From positions 214,694 to 278,693 of the forward strand of contig VZRR01012719.1 of the NCBI GenBank assembly GCA_013398015.1: a stretch of DNA of 64,000 nt, read 5' to 3'. Below the pieces are notes generated by a model that did not search any database, was not told where the DNA came from, and saw only the letters and a program-made list of their open reading frames with translations. Source of the DNA: Oreocharis arfaki (Eukaryota; Chordata; Aves; Passeriformes; Paramythiidae). This document shows, one piece after another, positions 1 through 15,000 of the stretch. Both the position numbers and the translations under genes were made by a program. Positions within the stretch are counted from its first letter, which is position 1; the number at the start of each line of letters is the position of its first letter.

Positions 1-82
1 CAGAAAACATGGCGTGAGCGCGGAGCTGCAGGCCTGACAGGCTGATGTGACCCTCCCGGAGCACCTCGTCCACCGCAGGGCG
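1..82 (-). CDS. BLTP1: BLTP1 exon 22, truncated by the window edge
   Basis: Codons 872-898 plus one base: RPAVDEVLREGHISLSGLQL then RAHAMFS. The acceptor is TTCACAG. No donor is seen because the exon runs past position 1. It is noticeably more GC-rich than the neighbouring exons. Confidence 0.94.
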
Positions 83-3000
83 CTGTGAAGGGCAAGGAAG
101 TGGAAGGCAATTCTTGGAAAAGAGGCAACACTGGCCTAGTTGTAATCCTATCTATTTTATTGACAAAATGAAAAAAGAATCTGGACAAAAATAAAGATTT
201 TTACAAAATATGCATCGGAGTTTTCTCATGATTCCCAAGCCTTAATAAAAACTTTGCACAACATGAAATTTCTACCAAAAAAGAATTCTGTTTTAAGATC
301 AACACAACTTCCACAATACAGACACACGAACACTGACTGACTACCTGATAATTGTCATTCAGAAACAAATTCACTGGAGACAGTACAAGCTGAAGCATTG
401 TTTCTCTAAATCCTTTCTTCATCTCGAAGCACAGCCTCTCCAAGAAAGCTGTAGGGCACTCTGGGCCATCTGGACTGCAGTGCTGAAATAAAAAATAAAC
501 ACATCTGCTTCAGAACCTGAAAGTACACAACATGTTTGAAACTTTACTACTAGTTGCAAACCTGTGAGCAGGAAGTATGTCAATTTTCCTCTAAGTGGAT
601 ACTCAAAAAGAAGCCTGTGCAACTTCAAAAACCTTTTAACAATTGCTTAAACAGCAATTCAAACCTGTTTGGGTAAACCCAATGTTTTATCTGGATTTTT
701 TACTCCTGGGTTCCCTCAGAACTCAGGAGCACAGAGCAGACTGCACCATTATAAGACAAATTTGCTAATCAGCAGAGAAATTGTAATGGTCAATCAAAAA
801 TATCACACAAATCAAGTTACGTGAATAACAAACATATTAAAAAATTATCCAGTTCTGCCTCCCAGATAAACAAAATAAATCCCATCTCCAAGTTGTTTAG
901 ATAGCCACAGTTTCAGCACAGAGAATACACACAGATTGCTAAGCACCACACCAACTAAACGTTCCAGGCAGTTAAATGTGGATTTTTTCAGTTTTTATGA
1001 AACTGAAAAAAAAATACATTACACAAAGAAAATTCTTTTATGATTATAAAGTACTTACCACTGGCAATCTCCCATGCACTTTGTACAAATTGACAAGCAC
1101 AGTGATATCCCACGGCCGTAAAGTAAGAGGGTGAACGGGCTTGACTGAACTTTCATTTTCTTTTTTGTCATTTTCCACTCCAACAGCTGTCCACCCAGAG
1201 CTTGAGGATGTTGACAGGGACAAAACAGGGCTTGAAATAACCTCTTCAAAATCAGTGTACATGTCATCTTCCCCAAAATAATTTTCCTAGGAAAGGGAAT
1301 TGTTGTGATCATATGGAGAACAAACGAAAAACATGTAGGCAATGAACCGAAATACAAATCCAATTTTCTGTACCTTAGTATTCCCTAAAATAAGTGGTAT
1401 AGCTACACCTATAGCTAAAGGAACATACATAACTTTATTTTACGAAAACTGGATAGCTTAAATGTGCAAATTTAGGCCATGTGCTCTGCAGAAAACGAAG
1501 GCAGCTCAGTAGTTCTCACAGTACTGGTATTTGAGATGCCTGCAACACAAGTAACTATTATTGTTCTGAAATATTATTATTGACATTTTTAAACAGATTT
1601 TGTGTTTTGAAAGACAGATAACAGAGTAAGAACACAAAACACATCCTGCAGGAAGTCACCCTCATCCAACTTTCTCAACCCTTTCTTCAGCAAGCTTAAA
1701 AGTCATAAACATTTCTTGCTCGGGTCTAAAAGCCACCTTGTGTCTAAGCAAATCCTCTTCAATTATCTAAGGCCAAAGTAACACTGCCAAATTCTACTGG
1801 GAAACAGAAAAATCCATCAGATTTCTGGCCATTTATCACATCTCCCTTTAAAAAAAAAAAAAAAGCTGGACTCTCAAGAAGAATTTTCTTACAATAACTT
1901 TTAATGAGGCAAACCCAGCAGAGGGTGGCAGGAGCTGCACTAACTCACTCCTGGCAACTTCTGTTGTGAATGCCAGGACCTGTAAATCATTCATTTCCAG
2001 ACAGTAAACCCTTACCAGGGTGTGCTACACCAAAAAACTACCTCCCAAGATTAGAAGGCTTAACAAAGCTGCATGGACAATGCGTGTTCAGAGATCTCTA
2101 CCCCAAGTATTAAAAAAAGATCAATGAAAACAAACTGAAAACAACATTTCAACCACAAGTCAGGAAAACAAACATAAAAACACCCTCCTAGAAATCTTTC
2201 AGGAGATGCTCCCAGCACAGCTAGACAAAAAGTTCTAAACAGAGCCACAGAAATGGTAAAAAGAGCAATACATGCACATTTTCATAAATAAGCTGTTCAT
2301 CTAAAATTTCTCTTGAGAATTAGAATAGAAAAGCTAAATTTCATGTGAGAAATCTGCACCTAAAAATGAAATCATTACAGAATCAAGGATCTAATGTAGA
2401 ACTGCTTGCATTTACCTCCAGAGGCAAAGAGCACTGAAAAAGTGCTGCTTTGCTTGAAAAGCCAGAAATCCCTCATGAATTTATGGGCTTCAAAAAGAGG
2501 GTTCAATAAACAATTCAAATATGAGTTCATTTCCTCTGTACCAGGAGAAATCAAGTCTTCAAGATGCAGTACTGGCCTAATTTTAATCCTATTTATTTTA
2601 TCGACAACATGAAAAAATAATGAGCATATCTGCAAGTCCTGTACTCTACAAAACAGTATTTTCTGCCATTCCTTGCTTACATGCTATACCTCATATAAAT
2701 TCATGAAAATGACTGTTTCAGTGAGTCCTGATGTGGATCACCTGACTCAGAAAATTCCAAAGCCACACCTCCAAAATGCCAGCCTCCAGAAGCATTACCT
2801 TAGCCTAGATCTGCACAGGTTGAAACAGATGTTCAGAGAAAAACCAACGAGCAAAAACCCACCAAAAAAAACCCCCAAAGCCACACACAAAAAAAACCCC
2901 CAACCACAAAAATCAGCCAAACCCCAAGCATTTTGCTATTTTTCAAAGAGAAGTCAAATGTTCAACTGCCTTGGCTTTGACACCACAAGGGAGCGTGAGG

Positions 3001-6000
3001 GAGATGAGAAGGGATTTAACTTAAGACACCCTAAAAAATCAGTCATGGAAGAGGACATGGCAAAAACAACACGAACACACATTTTAAAGTGTAAGAGATT
3101 AATGTCAAGAAAACGATGCATCATTCTTCTCCCATATTTATGGAAGAAGCTTTTTATGAGCTTATTCTCTTGTGCTTCCCCACTGCCTTGCACGATCCTA
3201 ACTCCAGAGATGTCATGGAATCTAATTAAGAAAAACAACACACTGCAGACCTTAAAATGCACCAACAGCATGGCTTCTGATATAACTTTCCATAAAAATT
3301 GGAGTTTAGATTGATGCCTTAGGTTTTAACTTTTATATTTTTCAAATCCTGTACTGCCTAGTGTGTAGCTCTGAAGTTTCTTGTAGCCTGTTAGCTGCTG
3401 CTCTCTCATGCTAAGATAGACATAACAAAGCCTCTCTAAGTCTGCTCTCCAAAGACACCCAGACTCTCCTAGGCCCAAAATGCGTAAACCAACATCTTGA
3501 GAAGGATGGGGGGGGGTAAGCTTGAAGAAATTACATCATTAGCTAAAGTTTTAATTGGTGACTTTATGCTGATATGAAAATGAACCAAACCTATAAAAGT
3601 ATGAAGAACTCATGACTCAGGGTCCATCTTGGGGTCCATCCTGGCAGTAGCCTTTGGCTCCCCAGGGTGTACCTTTGAAGGCCCTTTAAATAAATACCTA
3701 CTTTTATTCCTTTATTCTTGTCTAGTCTCTGTTTCTAGGTAGCCATATAAGGCACCAAGATAAGCTCTAGTCATAATCATGGAATATTTTTTCATTTTAC
3801 TATTCAAAAACTGAAAGAAGAAATTTTCTGCACGTGTCCAGGATACGCACTATTTCTTGAAAGAAAAATTATGCTGATATGGGTAGATGCATACATATAT
3901 ATAGAGAGAGAAATATATATATGTGTGTAAGAAGTCTTTTCACAGGCCTGTGACAATTGAATTCATCTCAGCTATACCATATCACCAAAGGAATTCAAAA
4001 CTAGAACCAGCGCCTACAAAAAGTTTTCATCCAAATTCACATTCTCTGCAGAATTCAAAATTCCCATTTCAAAACTAATTATTTCCCTTTCCTACACCCA
4101 TAAATTTTACGAGTCGTGCTCCTCTGCCTACCTTTATGGAGAGAAAGGCTTTGAGCAAGGGTCCATACAGGGTTATCTGGGAATCTGGGGAGAGTTCCAG
4201 CTCCACGTGGAGCTTGTCCGGGGGCAGCTCCGAGGGGTCGAGGGGAAGGCGGGTGGAAGCTGTGGGAGATGAAATCACACTGTCGGTTGTTTTCTGCGAT
4301 GGCCTTAGCACAGACAACATTGTTTCTTCCATTTCTGACACTTGAGAGCAAAATAAGAGTAGAAAACACATTTTGATTACAAGTCAGGCTTCTGTTGGAC
4401 AAAGTTCAGGGAACAGGAATGTGTAGTAAGTACGCAGCTTTTGGCAGCTAACTTGTATTGTATAATTACATTAGCATGCCTGTGCTACAGAACTGGTTTC
4501 TCATGTCTAGTAACTATGGGAAGACAAGAAAATATAGAATATTTTAGTCAATGTTAATTATGCAAGAGAAAAACAATCCCTCAAGTTCTGAAAAAAGGAT
4601 TCAGTGTATTTATCTTGCTTTTGAAGTTACACAAAGACATGCTTTCATTTCTGCCGAGCAGATTTCCCACAACCACTCAGCTACTGCAGGATAAACAAGA
4701 GAGAATAAACACGCAAAGTTGTACTAAAAATCTATTCTGAACTAGTAGCTCTGTAGGCCAAAGTTTTTTCAACAGCAATTCAATTACTCTAGTCACAAAA
4801 CAGTTTGGATATTCAAATGTTATTTCCTACCCCTTCTTTCTAGTTGGGGTTAGGAATGAGAAAGCCCCACTGTCTTTTTTAAGTAAGGAAAGGCAATGAG
4901 AATGAAGTGAGTGACTAAAAGTGCTTTGGGGAATGAAGTGATTGCTGGGGAGTAGAGAACTCTATGGGAAAACCATCAAAAATTGATGCTCCAGCTGGAG
5001 GAAGATTTCAGGTGCCAGTTTAACGGGAAGAACTGGCACGTACAGAACTGCAGACACCTGCAGCCAGAAACCTCCAAGGCTTGAACTCACCATTATTGTC
5101 TACAGCTCTTGCTCGGTGCTTGCACCGTGAGTCATAAATCAGCCAAATGCTGCAGTGAGATGACCGCTTTTTATGGAATCTACATCTTTTGCAATGCAAC
5201 TCTTTTGCTCAGAGTGTTATGGACTGGCTCAAAATAAAATACAGGTGTTGCTATTGCAACAAACACGTTCCATCAGCACCACAGAGAAGGAGTGAGGTGG
5301 ACTGTGCTGAATTATTAACTGAAGGAAGCTGCAGATGAATTACCTGTGTATGTACTTCCAAACGCAGGTTTCAATAGCTACAATTACGAGTAAATGCTCT
5401 CAGAATGTGAAGAATGCACGTTTGACACAAGCTGACAGTCTCACAAGAGCACTTAATGAGCATCTGCAAAATCAATCTTACCTTTTCTGCTTCATCCTCT
5501 AAAATTTGAGCTCTTTTAGATGTGAATTGTTGGAACTCAAACCCTAAAAATGCTATCCAGCATGTCTTCTAACACCTGCTGATTGTGGCCCTTTCAAATC
5601 TGCCCTCATTTTTCTTCTAACATCTCTCCTCCATCAGTTCTGCTTCTAGCATCTCAACCTGAAAGAGTTTTATGTAACCCCATAACTTCCTGCATAGCTC
5701 CCTGTGCATTTAAATTAACTTACTTTTATCTGTGTGTTTATAACTTCTCTTTTGCAAGCACATACTTACAAGATATTTGTTATTTCAAAATATTTAGACC
5801 AGTAAATTAAAATAAATTCTTAGAAATTAGTGTTAGACTGACCCATCTAACACTCATTTCTGATGGCCACAGCTCACTTTAATAGTGCTAGCTATGACAA
5901 AATCTGAGTTTGATATCCATAAAAGGAAGACAGTATTATTACAGCTCATATATAACGTATTTAAACATTTAAATCATAAGATCCAGGCAGGATCACAACA

Positions 6001-9000
6001 TCCAAAAGGAAAAAAAAAACCTTAGAAAAGCTAAGGAACAGGATATGGCCAAAAATATTGTACTTCCTATTCAATATACTGATGTTTAACACACCAAGTG
6101 ATATTTCATTTTGCGCAACAACCCATTTAAGAGATCCACTTTGTAAAGGACAAGCAGAAGTGAACTGCAGACTGTATCCTCTTTTTTATACCAAGAACTG
6201 GGACACATCCTGAAATGTAGCAGCATGGAATGCTGTCAGGTTTTAAATCAATCCCAGTGCATTCTAATGATCAGCACATTCCCTTGAGACATAAAACAGC
6301 AGTTCAGTTCCAAGTTCATCTCTGCAGATGGAAGCAGTGTGATCCAAAGTGCCAGCAGCTTCCCAAATGAACCATGCTAACAAGGAAAAGGTAGTGACAC
6401 TTACAGGATTGTTTTAACTGCTCATCTGCCTTCTGAGGATAAATTGGGTGCCAGGAGTAGTCAATTGTAAACACAACACTCGGGACTGTCCAGCATTCAA
6501 CCCATCCAGCCCTTTCAAAAGGAAACAGCACACTTTTATTTCAAGTACAATACTGCCATTAAATATCTTTAAAGCAACCTCAGAGGTTCATGAATCACAA
6601 ACCAAATAAATAATTAAGAGTCAACATAAAGATATAAATATACATATATATATATATATATCTCAATAAAACTCACTCTTCTTGAGTAATGTTCCTCCAC
6701 TTGGGTTTGCCCGTTTTCTGACCACTTTGACATTCCGCAGAAATACAAGACTCAGGACTTATTTTATTGGGCTGACAATCTTTTACCAGCATAAAAAGGG
6801 AATATTTACTAGGATGGCAATCAGGTAGATACAAATGAAGATCAACATCTTCTCCCTAAAATCAAACATCAGCAAGACAAGTTAATTTACATTCCCTTTA
6901 CGCATAATGCTCATGCTATTTCCATGTTTGTAGGTGCCACCATCTTCATTTTACAGGCAAAGTTAGACAAGAAATCTCTGTTTCCCACCACGTTTTAGTA
7001 CAGTCCCAAGAGCTCTGTAGTTCTGAATGTTTACAATCTAATAATTTGCACATAACCAGAGCAATCTATAAAACACTGGACAGCTTTTACTGATCCCTGT
7101 TCTTCCGTTGTTCAAACCATACTGCAGAAATTAAATAACTAAACCAAGTTTAGTTACTCCACATCTCAACTAAATCACACTTTAAAAAGAAAGAAAACTA
7201 CAAAACATTGCTTTCTTTGCTATTAAATTATACCAAATTAGCAACATCACCATCAACCACTTTTTTATTTTTAGCAGCAGTAGACAGCTTCTGTTTTAAG
7301 GAAGACAAGTACAGTGATTCAAAGAATTACCTGCATCTGTTAAAAACACATTGTGATCATTATTTATTCTACAGAACCTCTTAAAAATCTGGAAGATGGC
7401 TTTCCTAAATGCTTTGGGGGTAGCCAGTACAGTATTTGATTTAATCTTTGATTTTATCTTATTATACATTAGATTTTCACATTTCTTAAATAAAGGGGAA
7501 CAGAATTCCAAGTGATAAAACACATACACAAATATACAATTTAAGTACATATCATAAATATACACACTAAATGTGTATCTGTATCTATATGTGAAACATA
7601 GGCATGCATATATTTTTAAGAAGTATTTCAATTTTTGTGTATATACAAATTAAAACAGCCTGTGAGCAAATGCTTCACACAAGCAAACCAAAGCCATTTA
7701 CCTCTGGGGTACTTAAAGAAAAATTCTATGAACTGGAAGTGAAAAAGAGTATTTTTCTTTCAGGAAAGAGTTAACCCAAAATTTCCTGATTTCAGAAGGT
7801 AGGGAAGCTGTCTCACATTTACAAGACAAAAGCTCTTACCCTTAAGGAGAATCTAGTATTGCATGTGGTTGGAACAAAGTCAGTGAAAGGAAGAGAAAAA
7901 ACAATGTTCAGGGTTTCTCCACAAGCTGCTAGATAAACTGCGAGGGAAAAGGAAAAGCAAACAAACAAATTTGTCAAAATTACTCCTATTTTGTTCTTAG
8001 ACAAAATATCAAACATACAGGTAGAAATAATTAAAAGATATTAAAGAACTCGAGACACAGAAAATTGCCATTTAACTACAGTGTACTTAGAGTAATAAAT
8101 TACTGTAATCAATAATTCTGGAAGTATTTACTACCTACAGCTTGTTCTTTCTAGAAAGACCCTGTACTTCGCACAAGGAAATTGCAGGCAAACAATAAAA
8201 ATAACTATAATATCTCAGTGCTTTTCTCTCCACACCAGGTTTTGGGTGTAATTCTAGTACTTTCTCTCCCTATACATATATATAAACACTCTATTTTGTG
8301 GATGATTTTTTTTTTTATGTGCTATTTCTTCCAAATAAAAAAAATTTCATCTCACCATTCTCCTGCTGTTTGGTGGAACAGTCAATCCAGTTGTGCTGAT
8401 TTGCTGCCCAGATCATTTCAAACTGATGGAACATGATTTTGAAGTTCCACATATACGGAACAAATGAAAAAATATCAGGTGCGCTGTCACTGGACCAGTC
8501 TTGGATCAAATCTAAACCCACACCAAGTAATAAAAGGTGAGTTAGTAGCAATCAGGGGAGTGATTTCTTAGGATTTTTGTGCTGGAGAAGTTCATGTTTG
8601 CTCTGAGCACAGCAGCAAGTTACACTGGGTACCGTGGCACTACCCAGACAATGGCTCTGGCCTCACTCAGTGGATAACTTTATTAGCATGGCACTACGCC
8701 TGCACTAATTAAAGCTTCCTCCCAGCAGGGCTAATTAGCCCAGGCAGCGCCACAGTGACGGGGCTGTATCCTTTCCATTACTGCAGCTGGAACGTCCAGC
8801 GACAGTCGGGTGGTGCTGTACCACCTTGTATGGCCTTCTTCCTCACAGCCAGAATCCTAAGGAGCAAATTACTTTTCCTCATCATCTGTCAGCCACACAG
8901 ACACAATGCAAAGCCCAAGTAGTGGAAAATGAGCCAAGCAAAGAGAGATATCAAGAGAAATCAACATCGTGGGTGACAAATATTAAGCAAATCAGTAGCT

Positions 9001-12000
9001 GTGATATGAGTTTTAATAAGAAAAAAATGTAAGATCACTTAACTGCAAATCAAATTTATTTGGAGATTAGAAAACTAAATTATTTGTATCTCTACTCAAA
9101 TGTAAGAATATCATGTGCTTGGACATTTTGTAGGTATCAGGAACTTTGTCCTCAGAAACAATTTGTTGCCCTAAATACGTGAAATTGGAGGACCTGACCT
9201 TGCACAAGTCAACGAAATTTGAAAAGAAATCCCAAAGAAAGAATATTTAATTTGACATGTAACTTACTTAGTAAAGAGGTTACCTGTAAAGAAGCTCTTC
9301 TGGGCAAAGATGAAATGATAGGTTGCTTTATAAACCTCCAGCTCACACTGCCATGTCTGTGGCATGTTCCATATCCGGGGATAGCTGGCATTAATGTGGA
9401 ACTGTGGACAAGAAATAAAAGCATCAGGATTACCTGAAAAGATGACAATGCCTGACCCTGCCTCTCAGCAGTTTTCACATATGTACCCTGCTGAATAATT
9501 AAAACCGTTTTCCTGCTGGGATGAACAGAAGGTCCTTCCAGTTCCTTAATAATTTAATCTCTCTCTCTCTCCTTCTGTGTTTGAAGGTCAAGTGTTAGCG
9601 TATTCATTTATTTGGAAAGGTACACTACGAGTTTCTGAGACATCTGCTGCTGTAGATGTACCAAGCAATTTAAAAAGCTAAGTTTTCATCCAAAGTATCA
9701 CTTCTCACAATACACCAAAAGAAAATCCCCCAGAAGAGAGTATTTTTCAGCCATTAATATATTGCTCAAATTCAAACATTAAAAAACCACTCTAATAAGG
9801 TCATTTAAAAACCAACAAGAAGGGTAATCTACAGAGTTACAGTAGTGCAGAAATGAAATAATAGGCAAACAAAAGAATAATGCAGTATAAAATCTGCCTC
9901 AAGTAGTTCAAGAACACTTGAGTGCTTTTAAGTACTTGTGCACACATATCCTTTAGCAGAGCTAGTTAGTGTAATCACTTATTAAGGCAAAGCCTGTATG
10001 AACACATGGCTACATAGTAAATGAGGCAACATTTGTAAATACATAATTTATACACCAAGCTAGTGCTTTTTCAGTCACTAAAGGTTACACACACTCATAA
10101 TTAAGTGCATATATATAAATTCCTTCTACATTAAGGTCTTGCAAAATACATTAAAAAGGCATTTTCCTGCATTAAGAAACTAAAGACTGCTCCACATAAA
10201 AATAAATATGTTCTTTATTAAAAACCCTCTAGAGACTGAAGCTTTGTTCTTATTAATGCACACTTACAGCCAGCATTTCTGCTTCCAAGAGAGTCCTGTA
10301 CTGCATACTGCTGGTAGCATCCACGTGGAGGAGCTGCCCTTTAATGGTAGGTGAATAGCCTGGCAAACAAAAGTTATCAAATAATCATTCAGCCACAAGA
10401 GTTACACCAATATTTAAACAATTTTCACCAGTGATTTCAGCAGTCCACTAACAAGAAGTATCCTGATGGATATTTGCCTTAATATCTTGCAGTGAACTGT
10501 ACAAGGAAGCATTTTTGTTCCTTTACATAGGAATATACATATCAAGATTACAAAGGAAAAACAGAAGACGTTCACACACACAGGAATGAAGACAACTGTT
10601 CAGGAAAAACATTAGGGAATTAAGTTTAATCTTAACTCACCATTTTCACCCACTGTCATGGGAATATTTATTTCCAAATAGGATCCTGCACCAACGTTCA
10701 CATGTACAGCATTCGTTTCCTGCATTGCAAGAAAGAAAATCAGTCCAAACATGATTTCTAGGTATATTTATGCCTCTGGCTGTCACTACCCACACCTGGA
10801 CTAAAGCACCTGATGATTAAAGTCTTCCTTGCCTTCAGAAAAATCACTAATGAACTATCAATATGCATTGATACCAAATAACACCGTTTTCAGGCTTCAG
10901 AAATGCTGACTGAAGTCCAGTTAGAGAAACAGCATAAGATACTCTGATCCAAGGCCTAGGAGGGTAGATTAACATACATTTCTAACACTACAGTTCTAAC
11001 CCTCCCAGTTCCCAAAAAAGAACAAACCAGGTGTACTATTAAGTGATGCTGTATCCCATTTAGAATAGTAGCAACAAGGAGAAGAAAAATCTAGATCCCT
11101 ACACATACAAGTTTTGTTCTCCCCAATAAAATCTCTTCATTCAATATCAGAAGAAATTGTTTTGCCATCATGGTGAGCTTCATCAGAATTTAAGATTGCA
11201 AAGGACATGTCCAGATCATGAAGTCCCAACACTAGGAGCTAGCATGACTTAAGATACACCTTCAAAGCTCAAAAAAAATTTAAAATAATGCCTCTCAGAA
11301 TACATTTCTTTTTGAAACGTTTGCTCATAATTATAAAAGACTAAGACAAAAATCATCCAGCTTTTAAAACCGTATTTCTGTAATAAATACCTGAAACAAG
11401 TAAAACTATGCACAGCTAAAAAGCACAAGGCAATCATGGCAGAGTTAATTTCTTGATAAGGTTTCATTATTTACCCTGTTCTTGGTAAAAAGCAAATCAA
11501 TGGTGGCATCTGCAATGATATTCATCCGCAGTTCAAATGCAAGGATCTGTCTTGGTTTCCCAGGCTGAGCAATTTCTGAGACTTTCATAACTTGGTAGTC
11601 TGGTGGGAAGAAGAACTTCCACAAGCAATCCCTAGTGGGGAGGAAGAAGAAAAAAAAAGAATTTTTTTTTTGTTCACAGAAGAAATATATATGTATATTT
11701 GTGCATCTGCTTGGTTCGTTTAACTATTTTCCTCTTAGCTGAGCCTTTAGACAACCAGAGGATGTGATAAGGAAGAATGTTTGTTGAAAACCTTCATCAT
11801 GGGAGCCTTCCAACTCATTACTGAAATCTCCAAAAGTGTCAATGGCAAGAAGTTACTTTTGGACAAAAGCCATAAATTTTAATTCAGAAGGCAAACAAAG
11901 CCATGGTTTTCTTCTTATTTCTAATCCTTGGTTTACAAAACCTGCTACAAAAGCATGGTAGAAGGTCATCTATTTATTCTTCAGTTTGTGCATACATAAT

Positions 12001-15000
12001 TAATGTAAGCCCAGAAATAAAGAAAATACAAAACTTTAGGACCTCAGAATGGAAACTGCATTTCTACAGATTTATAGCTGAACATGCCACGAAACACATG
12101 ACAGGAAAGGCAGAGTGAGGAAGCACAGACAGCAGAGCTTACATAGGTCTCAAGGGGGTGGAAATCCTTCCTGCACCCAGTACCTGACTGCTGTAGAAGT
12201 TCCCAAAAGTCCATATTCTATCCATAGCAAGATGTAAAAGTGTTCCTATTATGTATCTAGGAACTCTACACACTCTGCACTAAACTGCTTTCTACTGAGC
12301 CAGTTAAGATTATAAAAAGCATTCCATTATAGGGCAAGCTTTCTTTGGAGTATTAAAAGTATCATTAACGATCCACTGACCTCATGTTTCTAGCAAAGAG
12401 TTCTAGAAAGTGACATTTTCTCTTAAATGCACTATCATATCTAATGACTACTCTTTGGGCTGCCATCCTCACACTCCTGAGAGACAGCAAATCGTAACAG
12501 TTTCACAGGAGAATTAGTGAAGGCCAAGTACCAGCCTGTAATTAATAGGGGGAAAGAGGGAAAGCACTGATTATGTCACTTTTACTTAATAGTCCTTTAC
12601 TCTCTAAACAATCCTAGTGTCCTCACCAGAAATACTCATGTGCAAAACATCCAGGGCTAAGTGAAGAACAGCAGAACTCTAGCCTAATATTTTGTATTAA
12701 AATAACTAGATAATAAATACTTTGGAGATAACATCAAACAGTTGATTATGCTAAGCAGGGATAAATTATTCCTCCCTCATTATTTTTCTAGCCAGATTTG
12801 TGCTTCCCTAAAATTTCCTCACCAATATGCAGTTTATTCCCATATTAGTTAACAGGAGCTTGATAAATCTAAAGATCACCAATTAACAAGTTACACCTTT
12901 AGGTATGGAACACTCGAAAAATGGTAAAAATACTTTACTTACAAAAAGGGAACATAATCTATTATTTAATGAGAGTGATCCTAACTTTGGAAGGCCAACA
13001 AGACAAGCACCAATGAATTAACTAATTTTAAACCATTGTGGCAGGACTCTTCCTCCAGACTTAGGCTACTCTAACCCACACAAATTAAGTCTGAGCAAAT
13101 CAGACAGTGGAAACTTCAGAAAGTTCTCAGTAATACTGGATATTAAGATGAAAGCCGTAAATCACAGTCATACCTCTGCCTGTCAGCCCAAGGCCCATAG
13201 TTGAAGTCTGTCCCTTTCCCACACACAATGTCCAAACCCCAGCATGGTGGCAGATCCTGTAATTTGCTGTCTTCATTGCTGGCTTCTCCATCATTACTTT
13301 CCTCTGTCTCTTCTGGTACAAGACCTGTATTACATAAAATAATAAACAGATTATTAAAGGAAGCTGCTTCAAATTAACAGGAGAAATGTTTGCTTAAGCA
13401 CAAGACAACTAAAGTGCACCGATGCCAGTTTTGAGAGCACTACAGTATGTAAATACCAAGACATAATTCAAAGCAGACTTCCAGTGGAAGGCCAAGAAAT
13501 ATGACAGAAGATGATCCAAAATGTCACCTATCCTACACCAGTATATACCATTATTAAATGTGTTATCTTTGTTCAAGATTCAGGCAATACTTTAAGGGCA
13601 GTAAGAGCAAAAGCATATTTATGATACTTCTATTGGCTCCAAAATACTGCACTAACTCTCTTAGCAAAGAGATTTCTCACCGTTAAAAAAAAATAAATTA
13701 TCTTGGTATTTAACAGAATGTACCTGGTTCATCCATATAGTAATAGATATCAACGTCATTGGACTGCATTACAACAAAACCTTCACCCATCAGCCTCGGT
13801 GGTCTGCAAAGAAAGAGTGCAAAGATAAAGAGTACAAATCCACATGCTGAGGTTGATATTTATGAATTCAAGTAACTTAAAATGAAACACATTAAGCATA
13901 ATGTATCTGCATAATGATGTGAGGGAAAAAACCAAACCCTTGATCATAATGTTGCTATTATTATTATAATTATTACATCAAATAACTTAAAAGTTTAGTT
14001 AACTCAAGCATGAAGATACCAGGCTCCTCTCCACAAAGGTATTTCTCGGATATTCTAAACCAGAAGTAACTACTGAAGTTTCACTTTCAGCGTTTCTTTC
14101 AGTCAAGAGTTCCTTTCTCCTTGTCCTATATTGTTCTTTCACCCTGCTAATTGTTTTCTTACTAAAATAGCCCTCTACACCCAAGGGACAAGACATTCAG
14201 TAATTAGACCATTAGTTAATAAAAAAAAGAAAAAAAAAAAGCTATTCTGCCTCAATAACATTTCCCTCAAGGATCTGAGTGATAAAACTAAGAGATGAAA
14301 CATTTCTCCTAACACTATTATATTGGTATATTACAATCCCTTTCTCATGTTAATTTACATATTAATAGATTCTAAAGTAGTAATATTACAATATGAAAAT
14401 TCTGGTTTTACTGCAAAAGATTCTATTGCAGCTTTTCAGCCACTTTCATAAACTGCCATTTCTTAACAAAAAAGAGACAATTCCTGTGACAGAAACAGAG
14501 TCTAAGAGGGTGACCTGTTAGAAGCACATTGCCCATTCAACCACAGCTCATTTTCAAAGGCAAGAAACCTTGGAAAACATGGAAGACAGCAGAGCAGAGA
14601 CCATGTACTGCCAGAAACTCTTCAAAAGCAAGAGAGCAGGAACCTTGAAACTAAGTTTACTTTGAGAGCAATGAAAGCAGTGAAAGATCAAATAGTTTAA
14701 CACAAACTAGATAATGACAATGAATGATAATGAGTTTATCACTACCATTTTAAAGTATTCCCTAATACCCATCCTGAACTACCACCTAGAGCCTGCTGCC
14801 TTCCAAACTTGTTCTGCTTTGACCTGCTTTGCCTAGCATCATTTTCTTTCTTTACTTGGATTTCAGAGGACTTATTTGCAAAGAGTGATGAAGGTGTTGA
14901 GATGGAGGTTTGTAATACAAAATGACAGTTTTCAAGGTGAAAATTTGATCTTTGTATTGATTAGTCAGTCTGTAACAAATTTCATCAAGTCACTTGGCTG

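Larger units (their letters stand above)
1287..4131 (-). other. BLTP1: BLTP1 intron 19
   Basis: 2.8 kb holding one copy of the 51-base repeat, an A/C-rich tract at about 2855-2915, the probable LTR and a TA/GA/TG microsatellite patch at about 3890-3930. A 213-codon open frame at 2673-3314 runs through the A-rich tract and has no recognisable content. Intron 20 (483-1058) shows nothing. Confidence 0.8.

Noticed and set aside
2673..3314. 213-codon + strand open frame in BLTP1 intron 19
   Set aside because: It crosses an A/C-rich low-complexity tract that yields Lys/Pro runs and resembles no family. It sits in an intron of a well-defined gene on the other strand.
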